Shown: piece by piece, positions 15,229-24,676 of the stretch
Layout: each line of letters begins with the position of its first letter
How positions within the stretch are numbered: the first letter of the stretch is position 1
Assembly: GCA_964434955.1 (NCBI GenBank)
Contig: CAYSXI010000012.1
Location: 1-53,915, forward strand
Direction: 5' to 3'
Length of the DNA: 53,915 nt
Source of the DNA: JANQLU01 sp964434955
GTDB taxonomy: Bacteria; Planctomycetota; Planctomycetia; Pirellulales; Pirellulaceae
Position numbers and translations under genes: made by a program
Notes under the pieces: model-generated
Seen by the model: only the letters and a program-made list of their open reading frames with translations
The model's database searches: none
What the model was told of the DNA's origin: nothing

Positions 15229-18012
15229 TTACTTGGCTTGGTCCCAAAAGTATTCGATGATCAAGCGGTCTTCGTTTTTTGGCTTGAGTTTCAATTCGAT
15301 CCAAATCTGTTTACCATCCCCGGGGTCAACCACTTGGCCTTCGTGATCGGATAGAATCCGAAGCTTCAAGCCATTGCCCAGTGAAAACGATTTCTTATCA
15401 ATCGCATCGACCGCTCCGCTACCCAAACGGAACCTCAGGCCATCGTTTTCTTTGACGGCTGCAAACGAAAGCTCACGCCGAATGCGAATCGATTCATCAT
15501 CTTGTTTGGACTCACGAAAGTAATCGTTAACTTCGATTCCGTCGTAAACATAGCGAAATGTCGGGCGACGTTTCTTGTCGAGCGTGTATCCCTTGAACTT
15601 GTGTTTGGGCGGGCGTCCATCGTCGACTTTCCATGGTTCCGCTTTGGAATCAAATTCGGGACCTTTCGCGAAATTCACCGGGCGCGACATCGGGCGAACC
15701 GTTCCGGATCCCTGACCGCGCCAAACACCGCTCGGATCGGCAAATCGACCTTGCCAGATCATGCCTAGCCGCATTTGTTCTGCATCGAATGCAATGTTCA
15801 CTCCGCCCGGATAACCGACTCCGATGCCCCTTTTTCCGATGCCTTGATAACTGCGTCGAAGCATCTGGGCTTCATTGGAAACCACAATTTCCAGCGGTTC
15901 TCGAACGACTCCCGCCGGGGTTCCAGCCAGCCGTCCATCGACCAGGTATTGCCACAAAGCCTCAACCTGGTCCTTGGGCATCCCTTCGATATCATTTCGA
16001 ATCGCCACACCCCCGGGCCAAAAGGATGGCATAACAGTGTTTGGACTGAATCGCTGCGGATCCAGCATGTATTCGTAGAACCAGTCCTTTTTCAAGCGTT
16101 CGGCCATTTCCGTCAGGTCGACGGCGGGCATCGTATCGGAAAGCTTGTACTTGTAAGTGTGACAGGCGACGCAATTGAGTCCTTTGTTGCCGGCTAACTG
16201 CAATCCGAATTGGCGAGTCTTCTTCTGATCCTTGAACTTGGCAAATTCAACTTGATCCAGCTTGTCCACGCTCTGAAACAGCTCGACCAGATACTCGACA
16301 TTCTCTTTGCCATATTGAGGCATTCGCGTTTTCATGTACGGTCGAATTTTCCGTCCATTGACGAGGACATCACGCATCCACTTGGGTTTTAGCTTGGCGC
16401 CAGCGCCACTAAGCCCCGGCGGGATACGCCCCTGATCACCGAGATTCAGGTCACTCGTCTGAAAGTGAGGGTTGCGTTCAATACTGACTCCGCCAAGCTG
16501 ATTTCGATCGTGGCACGCAATGCAATTGAATCTCGTTAACGCGACATCGATTTTCTGATTAGCGGTCAATCGTGCTGGAAGTTCCTTGAGTGACTTCTGA
16601 AGCAGCTGACGAGTCACTTCGTCGATTTTGTAATCCGGCCAATCGCCCTTGTCGGTGGAAAGGCAGCCGCGACTCGGATCCAGTTTGTTGAGAGCAAGTT
16701 TTTCCGATGGCGGCGACCGATTAGGCAAAACTTCATCATGGCAATTGGAGCAGCCTAGTTCGGAAAAAAGTTTTTTGCCCTGTTCCACCAGTTTGCCGTC
16801 CAACTCAAAGGAGTCGTCTTTGGATTGGCTCGGCTCCGTTTGAAGCAGAAAGTTCGCGATGTCATTCGCTTCACGATACGTTAATCGCATATCTGGCATG
16901 TGACCTGAACGACGAACAGCCAGCGGATCCTCCAATAGCTTGGTCAATCCACTGATCGAATACTTTCTTTCCAATGCTCCCAGGGACTTTGAGTCGCGCA
17001 TCGGTTGCTCAACCGCTTTCGCATCTCTTGGCGAATGGCAGGCCACGCATCCAACGGAATGGAAAAGTTCATTGCCGCGAGTGATCGCAGCCGCATCTAT
17101 CTTCTCCGCTTTGTATTCCGACTTGGTTTTTGAAATCAGAAAATGGGTCAACGCCTTGGCAGAACTGCGGCGTGTCTTCTCGTCAAAATGCGCTAGAAGT
17201 GCCGGCATGGTTGTGCCGGGCTTCACCCCATGTGGATTGGCGATAAATGACTCGATGTAATCTGGATTCGACCATTTGGCCGAAAACTTGAGTCGCGGCG
17301 CTTGCTTGGAGACCAACTCGACGTTTTCGGATTTGTGACAGGCGGCGCAATTCAATTCACCGATGGCGACCATGGCTTGCAGTTTGGCATCGAGTGCCCG
17401 CTTCGTGGTTCCATCGGCGACCGTTTTGCGATGTCGCGCGCCATTTTCTTTCAAGTCGAGCACATAGCGAAGCAAATCCAAAAACTGCTTTCGGCTCTTC
17501 AATTCGTTTGCCAGATCGTCCGGCATCATCGAGACTTTATCCGGTTGGATTTCATCGATTTCCGAACGAGGAATGGTGATCAATCGATCAATGTCATTCC
17601 GGTCACGCAAAATCACTTGCTGTTTATCTTCTTTAAAAACCATTCCATTGATCGTTTCTCCATCGAGTTTCAGGATCGATATTCCCGCGAAGTCTTTATG
17701 CAGGACTTTGGATGGCTGCAGGATGGATTCAACAAGGTGCTTCTCCGTAACGGATGATTCCATCCGCGTAAGATCGGGCCCCAATCGCTTGACGGTTGAT
17801 GTCGCGCGGTGACATTTTGCACAGTTGATATTTCCTTGGTGAAAAAGAATCGCTCCGCGGATAATGTTTCCGTCCTCGCGTGCTTGTTGAGCTAACTTTT
17901 CCGGGTTTTCTGCGATCAGTTTTTCGGCAAGGGTCTGGCAATAAGCCGATCCGTTCAGGAAAAAGACCCATAGCAGAAAACCGCAGCCAATGGAGAGGCG
18001 ATGAGAATTCAT
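15229..18012 (-). CDS. exported six-haem c-type cytochrome
   Basis: A 927-residue protein with a signal peptide (LSIGCGFLLWVFFLNGSAYC, then Q). It carries six CxxCH haem c motifs in order: CAKCH, CAACH, CVACH, CSNCH, CIACH and CVACH. The first lies in a haem-binding domain (RGAILFHQGNINCAKCH, LGPDLTRM, ESILQPSK) common to planctomycete PVC-type cytochromes. Distal methionines in motifs such as PGTTMPALL, SGHMPDMRL and NTVMPSFWPGG are likely axial ligands. The last 230 residues are beta-rich and lack haem sites. It is located outside the cytoplasmic membrane and probably receives electrons from the downstream PQQ-propeller protein 43 bp away (inference). The start at 18012 precedes the signal peptide directly. 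Confidence 0.9.
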   Translation of the reverse strand: MNSHRLSIGCGFLLWVFFLNGSAYCQTLAEKLIAENPEKLAQQAREDGNIIRGAILFHQGNINCAKCHRATSTVKRLGPDLTRMESSVTEKHLVESILQPSKVLHKDFAGISILKLDGETINGMVFKEDKQQVILRDRNDIDRLITIPRSEIDEIQPDKVSMMPDDLANELKSRKQFLDLLRYVLDLKENGARHRKTVADGTTKRALDAKLQAMVAIGELNCAACHKSENVELVSKQAPRLKFSAKWSNPDYIESFIANPHGVKPGTTMPALLAHFDEKTRRSSAKALTHFLISKTKSEYKAEKIDAAAITRGNELFHSVGCVACHSPRDAKAVEQPMRDSKSLGALERKYSISGLTKLLEDPLAVRRSGHMPDMRLTYREANDIANFLLQTEPSQSKDDSFELDGKLVEQGKKLFSELGCSNCHDEVLPNRSPPSEKLALNKLDPSRGCLSTDKGDWPDYKIDEVTRQLLQKSLKELPARLTANQKIDVALTRFNCIACHDRNQLGGVSIERNPHFQTSDLNLGDQGRIPPGLSGAGAKLKPKWMRDVLVNGRKIRPYMKTRMPQYGKENVEYLVELFQSVDKLDQVEFAKFKDQKKTRQFGLQLAGNKGLNCVACHTYKYKLSDTMPAVDLTEMAERLKKDWFYEYMLDPQRFSPNTVMPSFWPGGVAIRNDIEGMPKDQVEALWQYLVDGRLAGTPAGVVREPLEIVVSNEAQMLRRSYQGIGKRGIGVGYPGGVNIAFDAEQMRLGMIWQGRFADPSGVWRGQGSGTVRPMSRPVNFAKGPEFDSKAEPWKVDDGRPPKHKFKGYTLDKKRRPTFRYVYDGIEVNDYFRESKQDDESIRIRRELSFAAVKENDGLRFRLGSGAVDAIDKKSFSLGNGLKLRILSDHEGQVVDPGDGKQIWIELKLKPKNEDRLIIEYFWDQAK

Positions 18013-18308
18013 TCAATCAATCAAAAAAGCGTTAAGAATGTTTTGCACCTAGTTTAGTCGAGGACCAAAAGTGCGGCCACAACAAGCGGAAAATCGGTCA
18101 ATCAGCCTTTCGTCGATTTGTCGCAAAACCGGGGGCGACTCAACTTGACGCAAATTTTCGGCGGTTTAAAAACGTTCTTCTTGTACCAACGTGTGCCTCA
18201 GCTTGACGGAAACCTGTCAACGCAACACAAGTTTCGGTTAAGTCGGGTCCATTTGCGTTGGCATTTGGCGTTCGCAGCAATTCAAGAATATAACGAGTCC
18301 GGGTTCCC
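18013..18308. promoter_or_regulatory. divergent intergenic region
   Basis: This gap separates the minus-strand cytochrome unit from a plus-strand sulfatase, so it should hold promoters for both. Two similar segments contain TTGACG (18145-18150 and 18203-18208), but no convincing -10 boxes follow at standard spacing. TTGAC/GTCAA (18203-18207 with 18216-18220) forms a short inverted repeat that could be an operator half-site pair. Nothing else is recognisable. Confidence 0.3.
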
Positions 18309-19748
18309 ATGATTTTCCTTCGCCACATGTTTTTGTTTCTCGGATTGACCCTGGCCATCGGCCTGCACGTGAAAAGCCTTTCCGGCCAAGTCTCAGAGAA
18401 ACCGAATGTGATCGTCATTCTTGCTGACGACATGGGGTACGGAGACCTCTCTTGCTACAACGATCAATCAAAAATCACCACACTCCATCTCGATCGCCTG
18501 GCAAGTGAGGGCATGCGTTTCACCGATGCGCATTCGGGCGGATCAACCTGTATTCCTTCTCGTTATTCACTGCTGACAGGCCAGTTTGCCATTCGCATGC
18601 AGCCTGGTCCGGCCAGAATCCGGAAGGAGCAGATGACGATTGCATCGATGGCCCGGGCCGCGGGATACGAAACGCACATGGTTGGCAAATGGCACCTGGG
18701 ATTTGATGTAGCGACTAAAGACTTCGACTACGACAAGCCTTTCCACGGCGGCCCGGTGGACCGGGGGTTCGATCACTTTTTTGGCATGCATGCCTCGCTC
18801 GACATTCCGCCCTACTTCTACATCAAGAATCGGCGGGCGGTCGAAGCCCCCAATCGTTCGATTGAAGCCAGATCAAGTGTCGGCGGTTTAGAAAACTGGA
18901 ATAACATTCAAGGTGAATTCTGGCGAGCAGGAAAGGTTTCATCCGATTTCCAACACTCCGAAGTTACGCCACGCTTTTTTGAGCAATCGATCCAGACAAT
19001 CAAGAATCATGCTACCGCTCGGGCAGCCAAGCGAAAACCGCTTTTGCTTTACTTGGCGCTACCGTCTCCTCACACTCCGTGGCTCCCAAGTAAAAACTTT
19101 CGCGGCAAAAGCAAAGCCGGAATGTACGGAGACTTCGTCCTCCAAGTCGATGATGGGATCGGGCGGATCATGACGGCGCTGAAGGAAAACAAAATGGACG
19201 AGAACACGATTGTTATCTTCTCTTCCGACAACGGCCCCGTCTGGTATGAGAAAGATACGAAGCGTTTTGGTCATCGATCGACGGGTCCACTTCGCGGAAT
19301 GAAGTTTTCTTCTTACGAAGGTGGCCACCGCATGCCCCTCATTGTCCGTTGGCCGTCAAAGATTCAAACGAAATCCGTCTGCGATCAAACCATTGCATTC
19401 GCGGATATTCTGCCGACCCTGGCTGACGTGATGAAGTTTGAGCTACCGGAAAAAAGCCTGGTTGATGGCGTGAGCTTCTTGTCTCAATTGAAAGAACCGA
19501 ACTCGAAATTGGTTCGAGAGCAGCCAATCATTCATGATCGTTGGACGATTCGGTCCGGCAAATTCAAGCTGGTGATGCCAAGGCAAAAACGTCGTAACAA
19601 AAAGAATGCAGCAAAACCTGAGCTCTACAACCTCAGTTCGGACCCAAGCGAAAAGACCAATATCGAATCAGCAAATCCTCAAAAAGTCGCAAAATTACAA
19701 TCGGAGCTGAAACGATTTCAGGAAAACATCAGCCGCCAGAAAAACTGA
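18309..19748 (+). CDS. formylglycine sulfatase (family S1)
   Basis: A 479-residue exported sulfatase. A signal peptide (MFLFLGLTLAIGLHVKSLSG, then Q) precedes PNVIVILADDMGYGDLSCYN with the metal pair Asp40-Asp41. The active-site motif is CIPSRYSLLTG, with cysteine 81 predicted to become formylglycine; Ile at the variable second position is unusual but allowed by the C-x-P-S-R pattern. Later conserved parts are GKWHLGFD, LPSPHTPWLPS, FSSDNGPVW and YEGGHRMPL. The C-terminal end is Lys/Arg/Gln rich. It is divergent from the haem/PQQ/DUF1080 unit and is probably part of the same sulfated-polysaccharide programme. Start at 18309 has no strong SD. The substrate is unknown. Confidence 0.94.
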   Translation: MIFLRHMFLFLGLTLAIGLHVKSLSGQVSEKPNVIVILADDMGYGDLSCYNDQSKITTLHLDRLASEGMRFTDAHSGGSTCIPSRYSLLTGQFAIRMQPGPARIRKEQMTIASMARAAGYETHMVGKWHLGFDVATKDFDYDKPFHGGPVDRGFDHFFGMHASLDIPPYFYIKNRRAVEAPNRSIEARSSVGGLENWNNIQGEFWRAGKVSSDFQHSEVTPRFFEQSIQTIKNHATARAAKRKPLLLYLALPSPHTPWLPSKNFRGKSKAGMYGDFVLQVDDGIGRIMTALKENKMDENTIVIFSSDNGPVWYEKDTKRFGHRSTGPLRGMKFSSYEGGHRMPLIVRWPSKIQTKSVCDQTIAFADILPTLADVMKFELPEKSLVDGVSFLSQLKEPNSKLVREQPIIHDRWTIRSGKFKLVMPRQKRRNKKNAAKPELYNLSSDPSEKTNIESANPQKVAKLQSELKRFQENISRQKN

Positions 19749-19763
19749 TTGCCGGTCGTGAAT

Positions 19764-20708
19764 CTACAGGTACTCCGTTTCTCCCTGGAAAAACTGGAAG
19801 ATACCGGCGAGGACAACGCCAATCACGAGCGCGAGTACGATGCCAACAATCATACGGACCATTTTGCTTTTAAAAAGAAAATAGGACCGACCCTGAAAGG
19901 GTGTGAGATCGGTGACCGCATCGACGGTGGCAATCGGATCAGCAGCTGGCATCTTTGGCGACTTTGACATTGCGGCATGTATTTTTCGCGCAACCTTCTT
20001 TTCAAAATTGGTCCTGGCCACTTCCATTAATTTTGAAGTATCCATTTGATATCGTTCGCATTTGTCCTTAACGGCAATGAAACAAATCTCTTTCTTTCGA
20101 GCCACGATCAAGTAGATAAGGTAGGCGGCGGGGAAAGTGAAGGCCATGATCGTAACGGTCATGATCATCTTGTCCATTTGCCCCGAACGGGCGCCCATCA
20201 ATTCGCTGATCCCAATCGAAGCAAAGATCGCGATAAGGAAAGCCACCACGCCCACAACGCCATAGTTTGTAAATTCTCGCATCCGATACTTGCTGACGTT
20301 GAGGTTAGGATTTCCCTGGGGAATCTCGCGGTCAACTTTGACCTTATGCTTAAGTGCCGCCAGCAATCCCTTCAGCCTTTTTTCCGAGTTGGCTTCGTGT
20401 TCGGTCAATTCCGAATCGTGGACGAGCTTGTGGAAGGCCGGCAACTCGGTCTCGCTTGGCTCCCACTGTTCGATTGAAAACCACTCATGGTTTTCGTCGA
20501 CTTCCATCCAGCGGGAATCGCAAACATCGCAATAGCGCCCAACCACCTTGGGGTACTTTTTGAATGGAATCAGAAAAAGCATCAGCTCCCAAGTTGAAAA
20601 CTCGTCCGTCCTCATCACTTCAACCTGGTTGCAAGTTTTGCAAAATCCAGTCGACCAACTTACCGTGCGCCAGGAATTTACCAATGTGAAAACGATCGGG
20701 ACTCTCAT
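19764..20708 (-). CDS. zinc-ribbon membrane protein of unknown function
   Basis: A 314-residue protein I do not recognise. Near the N-terminus two cysteine pairs (CKTC at 23-26 and CDVC about 35 residues later) look like a zinc ribbon. A charged middle section follows. Then come about three transmembrane helices: GVVGVVAFLIAIFASIGISE, IMTVTIMAFTFPAAYLIYLI, and a C-terminal one in MIVGIVLALVIGVVLAGIF. The start at 20708 is kept because the first cysteine pair would be lost with the next Met. It converges with the upstream sulfatase (15-bp gap). No partner gene suggests its role. Confidence 0.7.
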   Translation of the reverse strand: MRVPIVFTLVNSWRTVSWSTGFCKTCNQVEVMRTDEFSTWELMLFLIPFKKYPKVVGRYCDVCDSRWMEVDENHEWFSIEQWEPSETELPAFHKLVHDSELTEHEANSEKRLKGLLAALKHKVKVDREIPQGNPNLNVSKYRMREFTNYGVVGVVAFLIAIFASIGISELMGARSGQMDKMIMTVTIMAFTFPAAYLIYLIVARKKEICFIAVKDKCERYQMDTSKLMEVARTNFEKKVARKIHAAMSKSPKMPAADPIATVDAVTDLTPFQGRSYFLFKSKMVRMIVGIVLALVIGVVLAGIFQFFQGETEYL

Positions 20709-20965
20709 AACTGCGCTGCCACTTCCAAGACCAATTTTTTCGAAAAACTATTTTTAGCAGGCCGATTGTCGCCATTCCATAGATAAGCCACCGATTTTCT
20801 CGGCGACAAGCGGGTTCGGGTCGCGACAAAATGAACGCGAACCCTGGAAAACGGGAACGAGATGACCGAAAATCCAAGCAGCGGGCAAATCCGACCGATG
20901 GCCAACCCGCCGCATTTTCATTCACCAATTTTCCATTCACCATTTTTTTTTTGCAAGCGGTTGTT

Positions 20966-22162
20966 ATGCAATTCCACAAAACGGCTTTGATTTGGGTTGC
21001 CGTCCTTTTTGCGACTCACGCTTCCTTCCCGTTCGTTCAAGAATCTTCCGGGCAGACTCAGGAAACGCCTCGCGAAACTCCTGAGATCGTCCTCCGTTCA
21101 ATTCGCGCGGGACAAATCAAGGTTCGACTTGAACCGACGGACCCCAAAGAAGCTGGCCGGGCCGTTCCCTGGTCACCGAAAGGCAACAAAGTATGGCTGA
21201 AGAAGGACGCTGATTGGCTGGTCGGTGAGATCCAGGTCGGAAAACACAAGCCGATCAAAACAAGATTCCGATTTGATGAGAAAGAAAGTCAGCTCGACTT
21301 GGACCTGAACGGAAATGGCAAGTTCGAATCCGGCGAACAATCGTCTGCCAAGGCTTCCGCGAGTCGCGGCAAAAACTGGTACAGTCACTCGGCTTCACTT
21401 GTCCTCAAGATGGATGGCAAATCAGACCGCAACTACCCGGTGAGCCTCTGGTTTGTCCACGACCCGAACGAACCTGACGCCGCGCCCGTGATTCGCTGGA
21501 GCCGAAGAGGCTGGCACCAGGGAAAATTTGAACTGAACGGAAAAACGTATTTTGCTTTGATTACCGACGGCGATTCAGACGGCCTGTTTACCAAGCGTGA
21601 CAGCTGGGGATTAGGTAAGACAACGAAAGATCTTTTCCAATACCGCAACTGTGCATTCCGTATCGGGTCGCATGCCTGGCTCGGCGAGGAGATTCCTTTT
21701 CAAGTGGTCGATTGCGATCCTCAAGGCTCAACGCTAACCATCCAAGCCTTCGACTTGGGAATCACAAGAAAAGAAGACGAAGAAAGAAAGGATCCCTACG
21801 CGGAGGACCGAAAATTCGCGCGTGCCAAAAAGCCGATCCAATTCATGAAATCCTATGACGAGGCCATCAAGCTGGCCGCCAAATTGGACAAACCAATCTT
21901 GATCGATTTTCAAACGGAGTGGTGTGGATCGTGCCGAGTGATGGAACAATTGGTGTTCACCGCCAAGCCGGTCGTGGCCCAATCATCCGACTATGTTTTC
22001 CTGAAACTGGACGGTGACAAACAAAAGGAACTCGTCAAAAAGTATGGCGTTAAAGCCTACCCGACGACCATCCTGCTTTCTGCCAACGAGGAAGTCCTGC
22101 AAAAGCACACGGGTTACCTGGGCGTGCGACCGTTCCTCAAATTCCTTGAATCGTCGAAGTAG
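20966..22162 (+). CDS. exported protein with C-terminal thioredoxin domain
   Basis: A 398-residue protein. The signal peptide begins at ATG 20966 (MQFHKTALIWVAVLFATHAS); a longer in-frame start at 20831 would place 45 non-signal residues ahead. The middle is beta-rich, with an Asp-rich loop DLDLNGNGKFESGEQ that may bind calcium. The C-terminal thioredoxin fold (about 290-398) has WCGSC (cysteines 320 and 323) and the cis-proline region KAYPTTILL. It is likely a periplasmic thiol-disulfide reductase or a DsbD-gamma-like reductase; a membrane electron donor is not encoded nearby. It is divergent from the zinc-ribbon gene and converges with the fumarase. Confidence 0.85.
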   Translation: MQFHKTALIWVAVLFATHASFPFVQESSGQTQETPRETPEIVLRSIRAGQIKVRLEPTDPKEAGRAVPWSPKGNKVWLKKDADWLVGEIQVGKHKPIKTRFRFDEKESQLDLDLNGNGKFESGEQSSAKASASRGKNWYSHSASLVLKMDGKSDRNYPVSLWFVHDPNEPDAAPVIRWSRRGWHQGKFELNGKTYFALITDGDSDGLFTKRDSWGLGKTTKDLFQYRNCAFRIGSHAWLGEEIPFQVVDCDPQGSTLTIQAFDLGITRKEDEERKDPYAEDRKFARAKKPIQFMKSYDEAIKLAAKLDKPILIDFQTEWCGSCRVMEQLVFTAKPVVAQSSDYVFLKLDGDKQKELVKKYGVKAYPTTILLSANEEVLQKHTGYLGVRPFLKFLESSK

Positions 22163-22196
22163 TAACCCGGGGATCCAGTCGGATGGATGCTGACAT

Positions 22197-23616
22197 CTAA
22201 TCGAGCCCGCTGATCATTTTGGCGGGATCCACCCATTCGTCAAATTGTTCGGCGGTCAGCAGCTCCAATTCCAGAGCGGCTTCTTTCAATGTCGTCCCGT
22301 CGGCGTGCGCTTTTTTGGCAATCGCCGCCGCATTGTCGTATCCGATATGAGGATTCAATGCCGTCACCAACATCAATGAGTTATTCAGGTGTCGCTGAAT
22401 GATCGGATGATTGGGCTTAATTCCCACCGCACAATTGGAATCAAAGCTCGCACAAGCATCGCCGAGCATCTGGGCCGAATTGAGAAGATTGAAAATCATC
22501 ATCGGCTTGAAAACATTGAGCTCAAAATGTCCCGACATGCCGCCCGCCGCAACGGCAACATCATTGCCAAGGACCTGAGCGCAAACCATCGTCAGGGCCT
22601 CCGCCTGGGTCGGGTTCACACTGGGTCGGATTTACTTTGCCCGGCATGATGGACGAGCCAGGTTCGTTTGAGGGGATAATGATCTCACCGATCCCCGACC
22701 GTGGTCCCGATGCCAACATCCGAATATCGTTGCCAATTTTCATCAGGCTGACAGCCAATTGCTTGAGAGCCCCATGGGCTTCGACCACGCCATCATGCGC
22801 TGCCAAAGCCTCAAACTTATTGGGAGCTGTAACAAAAGGAAGCTTGGTTAGCTCAGCAATTTTTTCGGCAACCGCAACCGAATAGCCTTTCGGAGTGTTC
22901 AACCCGGTTCCAACGGCCGTTCCGCCCAAGGCCAACTCGGACAAATGCGGCAAGGTGTTTTTCAAGGCTCGAAGCCCATGGTCGAGTTGTGCAACGTAAC
23001 CGGAAAACTCCATCCCCAGCGTCAGGGGAGTCGCATCCATGAAATGCGTACGTCCAATCTTCACCACCTCTTCAAAAGCCTTGGCCTTCGCGTCCAGGGT
23101 ATCCCGCAACTGCTGGATTTTCGGAATGGTGTGCTCGACAAGTATCTTGTAGCCGGCAATATGCATTGCCGTCGGAAACGTATCGTTGGACGATTGTGAC
23201 TTGTTCACATCGTCATTGGGATGAACGTGTTTCTTTTCGTCTGTCAGTTCTCCCCCCATGAGAACATGCGCCAAGTTGGCAACGACCTCATTCATGTTCA
23301 TGTTGCTCTGAGTGCCCGAGCCGGTTTGCCAAACGACGAGGGGAAACTGATCGTCATGCTTGCCGGACAAAATCTCGTCGCAGGCTTCGGCGATCTTGGA
23401 TGCCTTGGCACCATCCAAAACACCCAGTTTTTCGTTGGTTAACGCTGCCGCTTTCTTCAAATATGCAAATGCGTAAACGATTTCAATTGGCATTTTCATC
23501 GTCGCTGAGGCGATGTCGAAATTCTGTTTCGAACGTTGGGTTTGGGCCCCCCAAAACTTGTCGGCAGGTACTTCCACCCAACCCATCGTATCTTTTTCTT
23601 TACGAATTCCAGACAT
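22197..23616 (-). pseudogene. fumC: class II fumarase, reading frame broken by a 16-nt near-duplication
   Basis: This is fumarate hydratase of the TCA cycle (class II, iron-independent). The first part (from ATG 23616, MSGIRKEKDTMGWVEVP) runs through GSGTQSNMNMNEV, NDDVNKSQSSNDTFPTAMH, GRTHFMDATPLTLG and the signature GSSIMPGKVNPTQ. The frame then shifts; the remainder (22197-22619, NPTQAEALTMVCAQVLGND onward) continues in another frame. Removing 16 nt gives 467 residues, the normal length. The break consists of two 15-nt copies encoding VNPTQ (22621-22635 and 22605-22619) separated by one base. They differ only at two third-codon positions. Either the gene is truly broken, or the assembly joined two alleles at this point. 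Confidence 0.9.
22605..22635. repeat. 15-bp imperfect tandem pair inside fumC
   Basis: Two 15-bp copies (ctgggtcgggttcac and ctgggtcggatttac on the plus strand) flank a single A at 22620. On the coding strand both read Val-Asn-Pro-Thr-Gln, with GTA-AAT in one and GTG-AAC in the other. The added 16 bases shift the frame. Confidence 0.95.
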
Positions 23617-24010
23617 AAGCTTTTCGAACAATGAAGTGATTTGACGGACGAAATGTCGCGAGCCAGCCCCAGTTGGCAGTTCAACCGCGGAAGGGGCGCT
23701 CAAACAAAGGGTGCCATTTTACAAACAAGATGACGACTAGGGAATTCTCAGCGAAATCAACATCGCCCTGTTAAATAACCGCGATTTCGACCTTGGAATT
23801 CACCTAGCGGATTCCGCCGGTGACCAAGACTGGAATCCGCGCAATCATTTTTTCGCGAGGCGCCATCAGTTCGATACGGTTTCTGTTTAGAATGGGGAGA
23901 AATCGCCGGTTGGAAGACTTGGCACGGCAATTGCCTTACTTAAGTTCGCCACTCAAGGCAATTGTCGACAAACAAGTCGGCATCGAAGATATCGTCCAGG
24001 AGGAATTACC
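23617..24010. other. 394-bp divergent intergenic region
   Basis: This gap lies between the minus-strand fumarase and the plus-strand AbfB-type gene. A GTG-started 64-codon frame (23820-24014) overlaps the next start codon but has no family resemblance or SD, so it is not called. Promoters for both flanking genes must lie here; no convincing box pair was identified. Confidence 0.4.
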
Positions 24011-24607
24011 ATGACCCAAAAGCTATTCAAGATTTCTGCTGCCGCACTGACTTTGATGTTTTGCGCAATGGCAACCGTGGATACGGTTGAAGCACAGCGA
24101 GGTCGGTTCGAAGAAATCCAACCCCAACGTCGAATTCGTGGCCAACAAAACCGCGCCCGATTAACTGCACCGTCCAATTGCCGAGTAGCGACATCCGGCG
24201 TTGTTGCCTTTGAGTCATTCAACTATTCAGGCGAGTTCATGCGTCACAGCCATTACTCGGCTGTCCTCAACCGCCCCGATGGAAGCCGGCTGTTTGCCGA
24301 GGACTCGTCGTTTGTCATGCGACCAGGACTGGCAGGACAGGGCGTTTCCTTTGAATCCGTCAACTTCCCAGGATACTTTCTGCGACACTCAAACTACGCG
24401 CTTGTCTTGCACAAGGACGATGGCCGACGCCAATTTGCTGAAGACGCAACGTTCTTGATGACTCGCGGACTGGCGGGAACGGGTACGTCACTCGAGCCAA
24501 TCAACTTGCCAAACCACTACGTGCGGCACTACCAAAAACGCTTCCGAATTTCCAAGTTCGAACGATCTCGATTGTTCCGCGAAGATGCAACATTGCTGAT
24601 TCGATAA
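24011..24607 (+). CDS. exported AbfB-type beta-trefoil protein
   Basis: A 198-residue protein with a signal peptide (ISAAALTLMFCAMATVDTVEA, then Q). Residues of about 57-198 contain three repeats of about 46 residues, each with a pattern of S-x-E-x-x-N-x-P-x-x-x-x-R-H and F-x-E-D-A/S-x-F. Examples are FESVNFPGYFLRHSNYALVL and FAEDATFLM. This matches the arabinofuranosidase-B C-terminal beta-trefoil (AbfB, a CBM42-like sugar-binding fold). No catalytic domain is present, so it is probably a free lectin-like binding protein. CCAGGAGGAATTACC before the ATG is a near-ideal ribosome binding site. A strong terminator follows. Confidence 0.87.
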   Translation: MTQKLFKISAAALTLMFCAMATVDTVEAQRGRFEEIQPQRRIRGQQNRARLTAPSNCRVATSGVVAFESFNYSGEFMRHSHYSAVLNRPDGSRLFAEDSSFVMRPGLAGQGVSFESVNFPGYFLRHSNYALVLHKDDGRRQFAEDATFLMTRGLAGTGTSLEPINLPNHYVRHYQKRFRISKFERSRLFREDATLLIR

Positions 24608-24622
24608 CCGTGAATCACAAGC

Positions 24623-24653
24623 AAAAAGCCGGGTTTTTGACCCGGCTTTTTTT
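24623..24653. terminator. strong terminator between convergent genes
   Basis: A 12-bp perfect stem (AAAAAGCCGGGT with ACCCGGCTTTTT) has a 5-nt loop and T/A runs on both sides. It can therefore act in both directions, between the AbfB-type gene and the alpha/beta hydrolase gene. Confidence 0.92.
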
Positions 24654-24676
24654 ATTCCGCCATGAACCGGTTTGGC

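Noticed and set aside
22197..22619. Separate small gene starting at GTG 22619
   Set aside because: It is the C-terminal part of the fumarase displaced by the 16-nt insertion; the start is part of the duplicated VNPTQ codons.
23820..24014. 64-codon frame overlapping the AbfB-type start codon
   Set aside because: It is a GTG start without SD, lacks any family signal, and the downstream gene has its own strong ribosome binding site.
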